Positions 17,525 through 27,335 of a DNA stretch of 61,495 nt are shown one piece after another; the first letter of the stretch is position 1, and each line of letters begins with the position of its first letter. Source of the DNA: JAADEM01 sp965371855 (GTDB taxonomy: Bacteria; Bacteroidota; Bacteroidia; Bacteroidales; Marinilabiliaceae); contig CBDUZZ010000021.1 in NCBI GenBank assembly GCA_965371855.1, positions 1-61,495 on the forward strand. The letters are read 5' to 3'. Both the position numbers and the translations under genes were made by a program. The notes under the pieces were generated by a model. That model had not been told where the DNA came from and did no database searches. It saw only the letters and a list, made by a program, of their open reading frames with translations.

Positions 17525-17683
17525 TCTCTCTGATTCAGCTTATTCCTGACATATAATTATCCTTTTAAATCTTACCGGATTTTATTACAATTTTTTGAAA
17601 TTGTAGGAATTTCAAAAAAAAATGACTTTCTCATTCACCCTGTTTCAATTCTCATTAAATTAGTAAGTATAGAAGGAGATAAA

Positions 17684-18862
17684 ATGAAGAAAATTCAAGA
17701 TATAATAAAGGTTGCAGGATTGATTGCAAAAAACATCAGCAATCAAATCAATTCAGAAGAAAAGGAAACACTATACTTCTGGAAAGACAGGTCGGAAAAA
17801 AATAAAAAGTTGTATGATAAAATAACCGATTGGGATAATTTTCAGGAAAGGAATCAAACCTATAAACAATTCGACACTGAAAAAGCGTGGGGAAAATTTT
17901 CTCAAAAAATTAATAAGCCAACTTATCGTATACGTGTATTGTCAGTATTAAAATATGCGGCTGCAATTGCTATTCCCCTTATTTTAGGTGGTATTATTTT
18001 TTATAATTTAAATAAACAAAATGACAATACACATGAAATTGCATCAATCAGCCCCGGTACACAAAATGCAATAATTGTTCTCGACAATGGAAAAACGATT
18101 AACCTGGAAGACGAGCAATTGAACCAACTGGTTGAAAAGGATGGTTCAATCATTCGTAATGAAAAGGGCGAATTAAGTTATTTGAATGTAAAATCAAAAA
18201 GGGCAAAAAAACAATTACAGAACACCTTAATTGTTCCAAGAGGTGGGGAATACAACCTTGTTTTATCTGATGGCTCACGGGTATTTCTTAATTCTGTAAG
18301 TAAGCTCACTTACCCGGTTGTATTTGATAATAACAAACGCGAAGTAAAACTTGAGGGAGAAGCATATTTCGAAATTGTAAAAGATAAAAGCAAACCATTT
18401 TTAGTCAATATCAACGGAATGAAAATTGAAGTGCTTGGAACGTCTTTCAATGTAAAAGCTTACACTGATGATGATAAAATTTATGCCACACTGGTTGAAG
18501 GCAAAATTAAATTGAATACTGACCAAAATGAAAATAATTGGATTCTTGTACCCGACCAACAGGCAATACTGAAAAAAAGCAGCAATAAAGTTGAAGTCAG
18601 GGAAGTTGATGTTCAACAGTTCATTAGCTGGAAAAACGGCATGTACACATTTACAAATCAAACACTTGAGGAAATTCTGAAAACCCTCTCACGATGGTAC
18701 GATTTTGAATATGAATTCTCTAATGAATCATTAAAGTCTATTCGTTTTGAAGGCGGATTAAATAAGTATGACGATGTATATCCAATTTTAGATATCATGA
18801 GAAGTACAGGTAAGTTGAGTTACAAAATTGATGGAAAGAAAATAACCTTTATTCAGAAATAA
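17684..18862 (+). CDS. FecR-type anti-sigma factor (module 1)
   Basis: A 392-residue inner-membrane protein. The N-terminal cytoplasmic part (1-87) binds the sigma factor, a single membrane helix spans about residues 88-106, and a periplasmic FecR domain occupies about 178-280 (VPRGGEYNLVLSDGSRVFLN, VKLEGEAYFEIV, IEVLGTSFNVKAY). The C-terminal DUF4974 (about 316-390, FTNQTLEEILKTLSRWYDFE) is expected to contact the STN domain of SusC. An AGAAGGAG ribosome-binding site precedes the ATG. A hairpin follows the stop at 18866-18890, separating it from susC. Confidence 0.93.
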   Translation: MKKIQDIIKVAGLIAKNISNQINSEEKETLYFWKDRSEKNKKLYDKITDWDNFQERNQTYKQFDTEKAWGKFSQKINKPTYRIRVLSVLKYAAAIAIPLILGGIIFYNLNKQNDNTHEIASISPGTQNAIIVLDNGKTINLEDEQLNQLVEKDGSIIRNEKGELSYLNVKSKRAKKQLQNTLIVPRGGEYNLVLSDGSRVFLNSVSKLTYPVVFDNNKREVKLEGEAYFEIVKDKSKPFLVNINGMKIEVLGTSFNVKAYTDDDKIYATLVEGKIKLNTDQNENNWILVPDQQAILKKSSNKVEVREVDVQQFISWKNGMYTFTNQTLEEILKTLSRWYDFEYEFSNESLKSIRFEGGLNKYDDVYPILDIMRSTGKLSYKIDGKKITFIQK

Positions 18863-18865
18863 AAA

Positions 18866-18890
18866 CAGGAGATGTTGGTACCATCTCCTG
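18866..18890 (+). terminator. Hairpin between fecR and susC (module 1)
   Basis: CAGGAGATG, 7-nt loop, CATCTCCTG: a perfect 9-bp stem without a strong T run. A similar, weaker hairpin sits at the same place in module 2 (29045-29064). It may limit read-through from the fecR transcript into susC. Confidence 0.6.
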
Positions 18891-18949
18891 TCAAAACAAT
18901 TTCTGTGTAAAGTACACTCAAATAATTGTTTAATTAAACATTTAAAAGT

Positions 18950-21900
18950 ATGAAAAAAAACTTAATTAGAAGCTTTCCAACAAAGGAAAGTGTCGTAAAG
19001 ATTTTTAGGGTTATGAAACTAACAATGCTTTTTACAATTCTTGGTATCCTTCATGCAGCTGCGGACACCTATTCGCAAGATGCAAGAATTAGCCTTGATT
19101 TGAAAGATGCAGAGTTAAAGGAAGTAATAACCGAAATCCAAAAACAAACCGAATTTATTTTCTTTTACAGTCCTGAAGATGTGAAAGAAGTAAAAAATCT
19201 TGATGTTAACGTTCGGGATGCAAAATTGCAGGAAGTACTGGACGATTGTTTTAAAAACACAGATTTGGAATATGAGATTAAACACAAGGCAATTGTGTTA
19301 AAAAAAGTTCCAAAGACCGAAACTTCACCTTCGGAGTCTAAAAAGCCAATCGAACAACAGCAAAAGAAAACCATTAAGGGGAAAGTTACTGATGAGAATG
19401 GAGAATCACTTCCTGGCGTAACTGTTTTTATTAAGGGAACCACTTACGGAACAATTACCGATGTTGATGGTAATTATTCGCTTGAAATTCCTGACGATGC
19501 GGAAGTATTGGTGTTTTCTTTTGTGGGGATGAAAAGCCAGGAAATTGCTATCGTAGGTCAAACACAAATAGATGTAATTCTTGAAGAAGAAACAGTTGGT
19601 TTAGAAGAAGTTGTTGCCATTGGTTATGCATTTCAGAAAAAAGCCAACCTCACAGGGGCAGTATCAAGCGTGTCAGGAGAAATCATTAATAAAAGACCAA
19701 TTACACAGGGTTCTCAAGCCTTACAAGGAGTAGTATCTGGAGTATTTGTAAACACCAATTCGGGTGAGCCCGGGAATGACGATGCGTCCATTATTATAAG
19801 GGGTATTGGTACTTTAAATAATGCCGAACCATTGGTTTTAATTGATGGTATAGAAGGACCATTAAATAGTATAAATACAAATGACATTGCATCGATAAAC
19901 ATATTAAAAGATGCTGCATCTGCTTCAATTTATGGGACTAGAGCTGCAAATGGTGTTATATTAATTACTACAAAAAGGGGAACTGTTGGTAAAACTACTG
20001 TAAATTACAACGGCTCCTATGGTATAACTTCACCAACGGTTTTGCCTAAAACAGTTACGGATACCAGATTATATTTGGAAACCTATGTTAAAGCCAGTGC
20101 CCGCACTGGAAGATCACACCCTTTCACTCCAGCCTTAATTGATGAAATTGCTGCCTTACCCGCTACGGATTGGGTTGGCGATTATGTCAATACAGGATCT
20201 ATACAGAATCATGATGTTGCTATTTCCGGAGGATCTGATAAATTCAGATACCGCTGGTCTACAGGTTACATAGGTCAGGATAGCTATTTAAAAGGAGACT
20301 ACTATTTAAATAGAATAAACTCGCGTTTGAATGTGGACTTTTCTTTAAGTAAAAAAGTCAATGTTGGAGTTTCTATGGCGTATGTAAATAGTGACAATCG
20401 TCAAGCGCCCAAGGGCGATGCAAGTGGTGGTTTAGGTTCGGGTGAGATTAATCCTTATGGGGGTAAGGGGAACTTTTTGTACCAAATACTTATCGTTAAC
20501 CCGCCAAACCAGTTCGTAAAAGATGAGTTTGGAAGATATGGCGGATCAGGTGGCGAGTCTTCAAGATCACAACGGCATAATCCGCAGGGGATTATTGATA
20601 ATCAGTGGATGGATATAGATGGAAATGAATTTTTGGGGAACGCATTCGTAGAATTCGAACCCCTAAAAGACCTTAAAATTAAATATACATCTGCAATAAA
20701 TTTCCAACAAGAGTCGTATCAAGAGACACGTCTGGAACACGAACAATATGATAGGTTTGGAAATAGAACGGCTATTCGCGAAGCAGGTAGTCAATTACGA
20801 ACACAAGAATCTACAATTCTTAATTATACAAATTGGTTACAAGCCTCATGGAAAAAATCAATAAACGATCACAATTTTAATTTATTGGCAGGTGTCAATC
20901 AGGAAACTTCAACGATCAGAAGAATTGGAACGTATGAAAAAGGGTTTGGATCTACTTCGTTAGTTAGAATTGGAAATGGAACTACATCAGTGGATATTGG
21001 AAATTTCAATGGCGAATGGGCGTTGCAATCCATTTTTGGTAGAATAAATTATAACTACAAAAACAAATACCTGATAGAAGCAAATATTCGGCGCGATGGT
21101 TCATCAAGGTTTGGAGAAAATAGCCGATGGGCAACATTTCCAGGAGTATCTGCAGGATATGTAATTTCAGAAGAAGATTTTTGGAATAAAGATTTTATTG
21201 GTTATGTAAAACTGAGAGGTTCCTGGGGAAAATTGGGTGTACAAAGTGCAAATTTATACCCATATGCATCTGAATTAACTTTAGGAACTGATTATAATGG
21301 TAATTCGGGTGGTGCTTTAACCAAACTTGGAAATCCGGATTTGGCTTGGGAAGAAACTACTACAAAGGATATTGGGATTGATATTAAATTATTTGGAGGG
21401 AAAGTTTCTTTAGACGCAGATTATTTTATTAAAGAAAGTACCGACATTTTAACAGATCTTGAGAACCCATTAACTTCTGGAATTGCTTCTAAGATATCTG
21501 TTAATGCTGCCTCAATTCAAAATAAAGGATGGGATCTTTCTCTGAACACAAGTAACAATATAGGAGATTTAAAAATAACTACGGGTCTAAATATAACTCA
21601 TGTTAAGAACAAAATTATTGAAATTAACCCAGCTTTGACTAATCAAGACGACAAAGTTTGGGTAAATGCTGCAAATAATGTTTGGTGGATTCGTGGTGAA
21701 CCTATTAATTCAATGTATGGTCATAAATTTGATGGAATATTCCAAGTTGAAGAATTTAATTCCGATGGTAGTTTAGTCAATGGAATGGATTATACTTGGA
21801 TAGGTGCGGTTCCACGTCCGGGGGATATTAAATACACAGATCAAAACGGTGATAAAATTATAAATGAAGAGGATATGGTCATTATGGGAAATAGAAATCC

Positions 21901-22399
21901 GGAATGGTTGTATGGTTTTAATCTGAACTTAGAATATAAAGGATGGGATTTAGGTGCACTTTTTCAAGGAGTTGGTAAAATCAACGGTTTTATTGATAGA
22001 TATACTGGGAATTTTGGACATTCTGGTTTAAGAGAATATTGGTTAGATGGCTGGACTGAGGAAAACCGCAGCAACACTATTCCGGCACTATTCGTAGATA
22101 GAGAAGGATTTAGTGGTAAGAGCATCGATGGAAACGGTGGACTTGCCCACAACTCTTTTTGGGTTGTTGACCAACGTTATTTACGATTGAAAAATATTAT
22201 CGTTGGATATACGGTACCCTCTAAATTGTTAGAAAAATATTCAATTAGCCATTTAAGATTGTATGTCAGTGGGCAAAATTTATGGACAATTTCAAAACTT
22301 GATGATCTTGATCCAGAGAGAAATCAATTTACAAATCACTTAGGAGCTACCCTGCCTCAACAAAAAGTAGTTACGTTTGGACTGAATTTAAGATTTTAA
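18950..22399 (+). CDS. SusC/RagA-type TonB-dependent transporter with STN domain (module 1)
   Basis: A 1149-residue outer-membrane protein. After a signal peptide ending near YSQ (about residue 44) comes an STN signalling domain (about 45-115, LKEVITEIQKQTEFIFFYS) and a carboxypeptidase-regulatory-like domain (about 143-215, KGKVTDENGESLPGVTVFIKGT). These are followed by the plug, with the usual SusC passage LVLIDGIEGPLNSINTNDI and the ANGVILITTKRG signature, and then the 22-strand barrel ending in FGLNLRF. It imports a glycan or other large ligand with its SusD partner. The STN domain means that it also signals to FecR. The susD gene starts 11 bp after it. Confidence 0.95.
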   Translation: MKKNLIRSFPTKESVVKIFRVMKLTMLFTILGILHAAADTYSQDARISLDLKDAELKEVITEIQKQTEFIFFYSPEDVKEVKNLDVNVRDAKLQEVLDDCFKNTDLEYEIKHKAIVLKKVPKTETSPSESKKPIEQQQKKTIKGKVTDENGESLPGVTVFIKGTTYGTITDVDGNYSLEIPDDAEVLVFSFVGMKSQEIAIVGQTQIDVILEEETVGLEEVVAIGYAFQKKANLTGAVSSVSGEIINKRPITQGSQALQGVVSGVFVNTNSGEPGNDDASIIIRGIGTLNNAEPLVLIDGIEGPLNSINTNDIASINILKDAASASIYGTRAANGVILITTKRGTVGKTTVNYNGSYGITSPTVLPKTVTDTRLYLETYVKASARTGRSHPFTPALIDEIAALPATDWVGDYVNTGSIQNHDVAISGGSDKFRYRWSTGYIGQDSYLKGDYYLNRINSRLNVDFSLSKKVNVGVSMAYVNSDNRQAPKGDASGGLGSGEINPYGGKGNFLYQILIVNPPNQFVKDEFGRYGGSGGESSRSQRHNPQGIIDNQWMDIDGNEFLGNAFVEFEPLKDLKIKYTSAINFQQESYQETRLEHEQYDRFGNRTAIREAGSQLRTQESTILNYTNWLQASWKKSINDHNFNLLAGVNQETSTIRRIGTYEKGFGSTSLVRIGNGTTSVDIGNFNGEWALQSIFGRINYNYKNKYLIEANIRRDGSSRFGENSRWATFPGVSAGYVISEEDFWNKDFIGYVKLRGSWGKLGVQSANLYPYASELTLGTDYNGNSGGALTKLGNPDLAWEETTTKDIGIDIKLFGGKVSLDADYFIKESTDILTDLENPLTSGIASKISVNAASIQNKGWDLSLNTSNNIGDLKITTGLNITHVKNKIIEINPALTNQDDKVWVNAANNVWWIRGEPINSMYGHKFDGIFQVEEFNSDGSLVNGMDYTWIGAVPRPGDIKYTDQNGDKIINEEDMVIMGNRNPEWLYGFNLNLEYKGWDLGALFQGVGKINGFIDRYTGNFGHSGLREYWLDGWTEENRSNTIPALFVDREGFSGKSIDGNGGLAHNSFWVVDQRYLRLKNIIVGYTVPSKLLEKYSISHLRLYVSGQNLWTISKLDDLDPERNQFTNHLGATLPQQKVVTFGLNLRF

Positions 22400-22410
22400 A
22401 AATTAAAGAA

Positions 22411-23943
22411 ATGAAACGATTATTAATAAAATTTTTATCACTGATATTCATAGTGAATATTTCATGTGACAGTTTGGAGTTAGAACCAGTAAATTCAACT
22501 TCCCCAGATATTTTTTATACTAATCCGGCAAATTTGAAAGCGGGATTGTATGGAATTTATGACGCTTTACAACTTGACGGTGTTTTTGGTAATCAGATTC
22601 TGCTGGAGGGAATGAGTGATAATTGCATTGCCCCCAATAATTTTGCACCTGATGTTGCAGCTTATGCTAGTGGAGAGAAAGTTACTGTCTCTCTCGAATT
22701 TGAACTCATGTATCAGCATCCTTATGTTTTAATACAAAGAGCCAATCTGTTATTGGATAATGCAGATGGAATATCTGGAATTACAGATACAGATCTTATA
22801 ATCATTAAGGCAGAAGCAAGGGCTTTACGTGCAATTGCATATATGAGGCTGGCTTATTTATTTGGAGATGTTCCCCTTTTAGAAACTTTTGCAGATAGAG
22901 ATGAAGTTTTACAAACAGGTCGGACTGATCGAAATACAGTTATAGAATTTGTTTTAGATGAATTTGAAAGTGCTTCAGCAATTTTGAATAATTCTCCAGT
23001 AACTGATGGCAGATTAACCAAACAAGCGGTATTAGGGTTACGTGCAAAAGTGATGCTGTACGAGGCAAGGATGGGCAATCAAACATGGGCAGATGCCCTT
23101 ACTGCAATTAATTTGGCTATAACTCAAGCTGGTAATGGTGGCCATGGCTTAGTTGACACGGATAATCCCAGTAGCGATTACCAGTCATTGTTTACTGAAG
23201 TTAATGAAGGCAACTCCGAATATATTTTTTCAGTAAGAAACAACTCCAGCGATCTGGGTCTTGGTACCTGGGGAATTTATTCCTGGGAATCTGGGGTATT
23301 AACATTGTATGTACATCAAAATTTAGCAGATGCTTATGGTTATGCCGATGGTTCAGATTATTTTCCTACTGATGACATGTATGTTGGGAGAGACCCAAGG
23401 TTAAGTACAAATATTATGCACAGAGGTCTTACTTTTGATGGCGAAACGTATGATGGTACAGATGGAGGTGGTTTTGTTGGAGGTAACGCAATTGGAACAG
23501 CTACAAATCTATTTATTTATAAATTTAGTACAACAGATTTTTCCTCAACCAAAAATATTGAAGGGGTGTTAGATATGCCTGTATTGCGGTATGCAGATTT
23601 ATTATTAATGCAGGCTGAAGCACTAAACGAAACAGGTGCTGATGGACATACTGCACTCAATTTAGTAAGGAACCGAGCCGGATTGCCCGACTTATCAGGG
23701 CTTTCCCAATCCGCTCTTAGAGATGAAATCATTCACGAGCGTAGGGTAGAATTAGCTCTGGAAGGTCAGCGTTGGTTTGATTTGATTACATTGGGTATTG
23801 CTAATGATGTGATCAATTCTATTGTAGAAGAAAGAAATGATATTATACGAGGATTTACTCCAAACAGAAGTGAGTTATTACCTATTCCACAAAAGGAAAG
23901 AGGATTAAACCCAAATCTCACCCAAAACCCAGGTTATGATTAA
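22411..23943 (+). CDS. SusD/RagB-type substrate-binding lipoprotein (module 1)
   Basis: A 510-residue lipoprotein with a signal ending in NISC (C19 as lipid anchor), TPR-rich helices (RALRAIAYMRLAYLFGDVPLL) and the characteristic SusD end LLPIPQKERGLNPNLTQNPGYD. It caps the SusC barrel on the cell surface and binds the substrate. It starts 11 bp behind susC, so the two are co-translated. A hairpin with a T-rich loop lies just after the stop. The ligand cannot be inferred from SusD itself. Confidence 0.95.
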   Translation: MKRLLIKFLSLIFIVNISCDSLELEPVNSTSPDIFYTNPANLKAGLYGIYDALQLDGVFGNQILLEGMSDNCIAPNNFAPDVAAYASGEKVTVSLEFELMYQHPYVLIQRANLLLDNADGISGITDTDLIIIKAEARALRAIAYMRLAYLFGDVPLLETFADRDEVLQTGRTDRNTVIEFVLDEFESASAILNNSPVTDGRLTKQAVLGLRAKVMLYEARMGNQTWADALTAINLAITQAGNGGHGLVDTDNPSSDYQSLFTEVNEGNSEYIFSVRNNSSDLGLGTWGIYSWESGVLTLYVHQNLADAYGYADGSDYFPTDDMYVGRDPRLSTNIMHRGLTFDGETYDGTDGGGFVGGNAIGTATNLFIYKFSTTDFSSTKNIEGVLDMPVLRYADLLLMQAEALNETGADGHTALNLVRNRAGLPDLSGLSQSALRDEIIHERRVELALEGQRWFDLITLGIANDVINSIVEERNDIIRGFTPNRSELLPIPQKERGLNPNLTQNPGYD

Positions 23944-23962
23944 TTTCTATTTTATTTATGCA

Positions 23963-23991
23963 GATGCTCTTACTTTTTTGTAAGGGCATTT
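23963..23991 (+). terminator. Hairpin after susD (module 1)
   Basis: ATGCTCTTAC, a T-rich loop, GTAAGGGCAT: a 10-bp stem with one T-G wobble, 20 bp behind the susD stop. It could attenuate transcription into the next gene, a common arrangement for susCD transcripts. Confidence 0.6.
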
Positions 23992-24014
23992 GCTCAAATT
24001 TCAATCTTGGTAAT

Positions 24015-25508
24015 ATGAAAAATATTGGTGTCAAATTTCTTATTGTTTTCCTTATTTGGACTACCTGCTCCCAACATGTTTTTGCTCAAGAGAAATTCTC
24101 TGCAAAAGTATATCATCGAGCGAGTACTTTCAGATTAATGCCGAACAAAGTTGGCGAAATCATTTTCCTTGGAAACAGTATTACAGAACAAGGCACATGG
24201 AGGGAAATGTTTCAAAATGATAAAATAATTAACAGGGGTATAGGAGGGGATACCACAGATGGTATTTTATTCAGACTGGCTGAAGTAACAGCCTCATTTC
24301 CTGCTAAAGTTTTTCTATTGATTGGGGCAAATGATTTAAGAGATGGAAAATCTCCGGAGTATATCATTCAAAATATCCATTTGATTGTCAACCAACTTAA
24401 GAAAGAAAGCCCACTAACCAAAATTTATGTTCAAAGCATATTGCCTACTTATGAGCAATCTGAAAGAAAAATTTCAGATATTCAGAAAATAAATAGTGGA
24501 CTTGCTCAAATATGCACAAAAGAAGATGTGGTTTACATTGATTTATTTAATCAATTTACAGATGAAACAGGGAATTTAGATAAAAAATATTCTCGTGATG
24601 GTCTCCACTTAAATGGCAATGGCTACTTAAAATGGAAAGATTTTATCGACAAGTTTGTTCAGCCAAAAAAAAGAACAGCTGAAACTATTTTAAAACACTT
24701 ACATGACTTCAACGATCCTTACGTCTTGGTAATTTCGCACAGGGGAGATTGGCGGAATGCCCCGGAAAATTCCGTTCAGGCAATTAAAAATTGTATTAAA
24801 ATGGGAGTTGATGTAGTTGAAGTTGACCTGGCAATGACAAAAGACAGTGCCATCATACTTATCCATGATAAAACTCTTGACAGAACAACTACCGGAACCG
24901 GAAATGTAAAAGATTATAATATTGAAGAACTTGGTGAATTGAGATTAAAAAACGGAGTTGGTTTTATAACATCCCACAAAATTGCAACGCTTGAAGAAGC
25001 ACTAATGGTCGCAAAAAACAAAATACTTCTCGATTTAGATTTCAAAGCGGAAGTGCCATTTGAAATAGTATATGAAGTCCTGAAAAAAACGGGAACACAA
25101 AACCAGGTAATTCTTAGGTCTTATAGAAACTATTCTGATGCAAGAAGTTATTATGGGCAATACTTGGATAGCTTGCTTTATTTTCCAAATATATCTGGCA
25201 AAACAAAAAACCTGTCTGGATTCGTAAGCAAATTTGAGGATGAAATTGACCCCATTGCATATGTTCCTAAATTTTTGGTGGATGATTCTTATATCGCACA
25301 ATATATTGATACACTAATTTCCAAGAACAATAAGGTTTGGATACATGCTATCACAGCAAGCAGGTCTGGTGGGCATAATGACGACAGGGCAGTATCTGAT
25401 TTGGAAGTAAGTTACGGATGGTTGGTTAAAAGAGGAATTAAATTAATTCAAACTGATAGACCTGCATTGTTGCTTGAATACTTAAGAGAGGAAGGTTTTC
25501 ACGATTAA
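24015..25508 (+). CDS. Secreted SGNH hydrolase - glycerophosphodiester phosphodiesterase fusion
   Basis: A 497-residue two-enzyme protein starting at the ATG before a clear signal peptide (residues 1-25); an upstream ATG at 23958 would run through the terminator hairpin. Domain 1 (about 40-215) is an SGNH/GDSL esterase: block I FLGNSITEQ with S55, block II RGIGGDTT, block III IGANDL, and block V DGLHLN with the catalytic Asp-His. Domain 2 (about 230-490) is a GDPD: SHRGDWRNAPENS, VEVDLAMTKD and LIHDKTLDRTT are the metal and catalytic motifs. Together they could remove acyl groups and cleave glycerophosphodiesters to glycerol-3-phosphate. The gene follows susD and precedes a GlpT-like transporter. 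Confidence 0.9.
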   Translation: MKNIGVKFLIVFLIWTTCSQHVFAQEKFSAKVYHRASTFRLMPNKVGEIIFLGNSITEQGTWREMFQNDKIINRGIGGDTTDGILFRLAEVTASFPAKVFLLIGANDLRDGKSPEYIIQNIHLIVNQLKKESPLTKIYVQSILPTYEQSERKISDIQKINSGLAQICTKEDVVYIDLFNQFTDETGNLDKKYSRDGLHLNGNGYLKWKDFIDKFVQPKKRTAETILKHLHDFNDPYVLVISHRGDWRNAPENSVQAIKNCIKMGVDVVEVDLAMTKDSAIILIHDKTLDRTTTGTGNVKDYNIEELGELRLKNGVGFITSHKIATLEEALMVAKNKILLDLDFKAEVPFEIVYEVLKKTGTQNQVILRSYRNYSDARSYYGQYLDSLLYFPNISGKTKNLSGFVSKFEDEIDPIAYVPKFLVDDSYIAQYIDTLISKNNKVWIHAITASRSGGHNDDRAVSDLEVSYGWLVKRGIKLIQTDRPALLLEYLREEGFHD

Positions 25509-25515
25509 AACCTTC
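25491..25515 (+). terminator. Hairpin overlapping the end of the SGNH-GDPD gene
   Basis: GAAGGTTTT, 7-nt loop containing the TAA stop, AAAACCTTC. The stem is perfect but no T run follows, so termination is uncertain. Confidence 0.45.
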
Positions 25516-25733
25516 GCATAGGTTTAGTTGGTTAGGTTAACAAAGACCACCAGTTAGTGTTCGTTTCACAAATCATTGAGCGGGCTATAAATTTATTTAT
25601 TATGTTTAAAAGTATACTTTAATTCTATACAGCATCATCGCACAAAGTAGTATTGCGCAGCACACAATTGGTGCGGGCAACGTACAATAAATCCCGTTGG
25701 TAGGTTTTTATTTCAGCTACCATTGGGTATAGC

Positions 25734-26945
25734 TTGTTTTATGTTTGCAGGCTGAGTCTGAGTGTCGTTAAGAAACCGATAGTCGATGCCGGATTATTAA
25801 ACGAATCGCAATTGGGGATGATAGGTTCGGCACTCTTTTTTTCTTATGCAATAGGAAAACTCACAAATGGTTTTTTAGCCGACAGGAGCAACATCAAACG
25901 GTTTATGTCCACCGGATTGTTTCTGACAGCACTTGTAAACCTGGCTTTAGGTTCAACATCCCTATTTATCTCCTTTGCTGTATTATGGGGATTAAATGGT
26001 TGGTTCCAGTCAATGGGAGCGGCACCGAGTGTAGTTTCTCTTTCACGTTGGTTCAGTAACCACGAGCGTGGAACTTATTATGGAATCTGGAGTGCCAGCC
26101 ACAGTATTGGTAAAGCCATTACATTTGTTGGTATTGCCTTTATTGTAAGCCTGTTTGGTTGGCGCTGGGGTTTTTACGGTGCCGGTATTTCCGGTCTGGT
26201 TGGCGCAGTCATTGTTTACCTCTTTCTTCACGATAGCCCTGAGAGTAAAGGATTGCCACCGATTGCTGATTACAAAAACGACCATGCAGAAATATCTACA
26301 AAAGATAAATCAGTTGGGGCGGTCCAAAAGGAAGTTTTGAAAAACCCGTTTATCTGGTTGCTGGCTTTGTCAAGCGCCATGATGTACATCAGCCGTTATG
26401 CGATCGAGAGCTGGGGAATATTTTATCTCGAAGCGCAAAAAGGGTACACGAATATGGAAGCCAGCTCTATCATTTCGGTAAGTGCAATTAGTGGAATAGC
26501 AGGGACGGTCGTTGCCGGTATAATTTCCGATAAGATTTTCAAAAGTAGTAGGAATATCCCTGCCTTGGTAGCAGGCTTGCTAAACATACTCTCAATGTCA
26601 CTTTTCCTGTTCTACCCGGACGGGAATGCATGGATGGATACTTTTAGTATGGTTATTTCAGGTTTTGCTTTTGGCATACTGATTACATTTATCGGAGGTT
26701 TGATGGCAATTGATATTGCCTCAAAAAAGGCATCCGGTGCTGCTTTAGGTTTAGTTGGAATAGCTAGTTACATTGGCGCCGGTTTACAGGATATTGTAAG
26801 TGGTTTTTTGATAGCCAATGGAAAATCAACAGTCGGGAATATTTCGACCTATGATTTCACCATAGCCAAATGGTTTTGGCTTGGGGCAGCAATAATATCG
26901 GTTATCTTGGCATTGCTGGTTTGGAAGGCAAAGAGGAAGGATTGA
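25734..26945 (+). CDS. GlpT/UhpT-like organophosphate:phosphate antiporter (MFS), N-terminus interrupted
   Basis: A 403-residue, 11-12 helix MFS protein of the glycerol-3-phosphate/hexose-phosphate (OPA) family. It shows FYVCRLSLSVVKKP (end of helix 1), GFLADRSNIKRFMSTG (the MFS loop 2-3 motif), GWFQSMGAAPSVVSLSRWFS and ERGTYYGIWSASHSIG. The only open start is TTG at 25734, in the middle of helix 1. The same frame continues upstream as TYNKSRW, stop, VFISATIGYSL, a plausible N-terminus broken by TAG at 25701-25703 (CAG or AAG to TAG would explain it). It is thus probably a young pseudogene. Its place behind a GDPD suggests uptake of glycerol-3-phosphate. Confidence 0.8.
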   Translation: MFYVCRLSLSVVKKPIVDAGLLNESQLGMIGSALFFSYAIGKLTNGFLADRSNIKRFMSTGLFLTALVNLALGSTSLFISFAVLWGLNGWFQSMGAAPSVVSLSRWFSNHERGTYYGIWSASHSIGKAITFVGIAFIVSLFGWRWGFYGAGISGLVGAVIVYLFLHDSPESKGLPPIADYKNDHAEISTKDKSVGAVQKEVLKNPFIWLLALSSAMMYISRYAIESWGIFYLEAQKGYTNMEASSIISVSAISGIAGTVVAGIISDKIFKSSRNIPALVAGLLNILSMSLFLFYPDGNAWMDTFSMVISGFAFGILITFIGGLMAIDIASKKASGAALGLVGIASYIGAGLQDIVSGFLIANGKSTVGNISTYDFTIAKWFWLGAAIISVILALLVWKAKRKD

Positions 26946-27335
26946 TTGAAAAAATAAAAAAACAAACTTTCAAAGAACTTATTTGGATTATTTTATTAAT
27001 AATCAGTATTTTAACCCACAACACTAACTAAACGACATTGAATTATAAATCAAAATTACCGAATTATATAGAACGAATAATATCAATAATTTACCATGGT
27101 GTGGCGACAAATTGGTTATTGGAAATTGCATAAGGTGCCTGATGGCAATCAGGGACAACATAAAAAGCCTTTCCCGGCTTTAAATCCTGTAAAGTTATGG
27201 CCATTGATTCTGTTTGTTTTTGATTTGGTGCGAATTTGGCAACAATGGCTGCAATACAATCGGGATTTATCCCTGTACATTTAAAATATTATTTTGTGAG
27301 AAGTAATTTATTCGTTAAATTTGTTCCCTCAACTT
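26946..27335. other. Gene-poor interval between modules 1 and 2
   Basis: 390 bp with no convincing gene. On the minus strand, 27282-27094, there is an open stretch of about 60 codons without a proper start (ends in AISNNQFVATPW) that has protein-like composition and could be a leftover of a lost gene. The rest is AT-rich and probably holds the promoter of the second sigma factor gene. Confidence 0.4.

Noticed and set aside
27096..27284. Short plus-strand open frame of 62 codons
   Set aside because: Composition is unlike neighbouring genes, no ribosome-binding site or family motif, and the opposite strand reads better as a coding relic.
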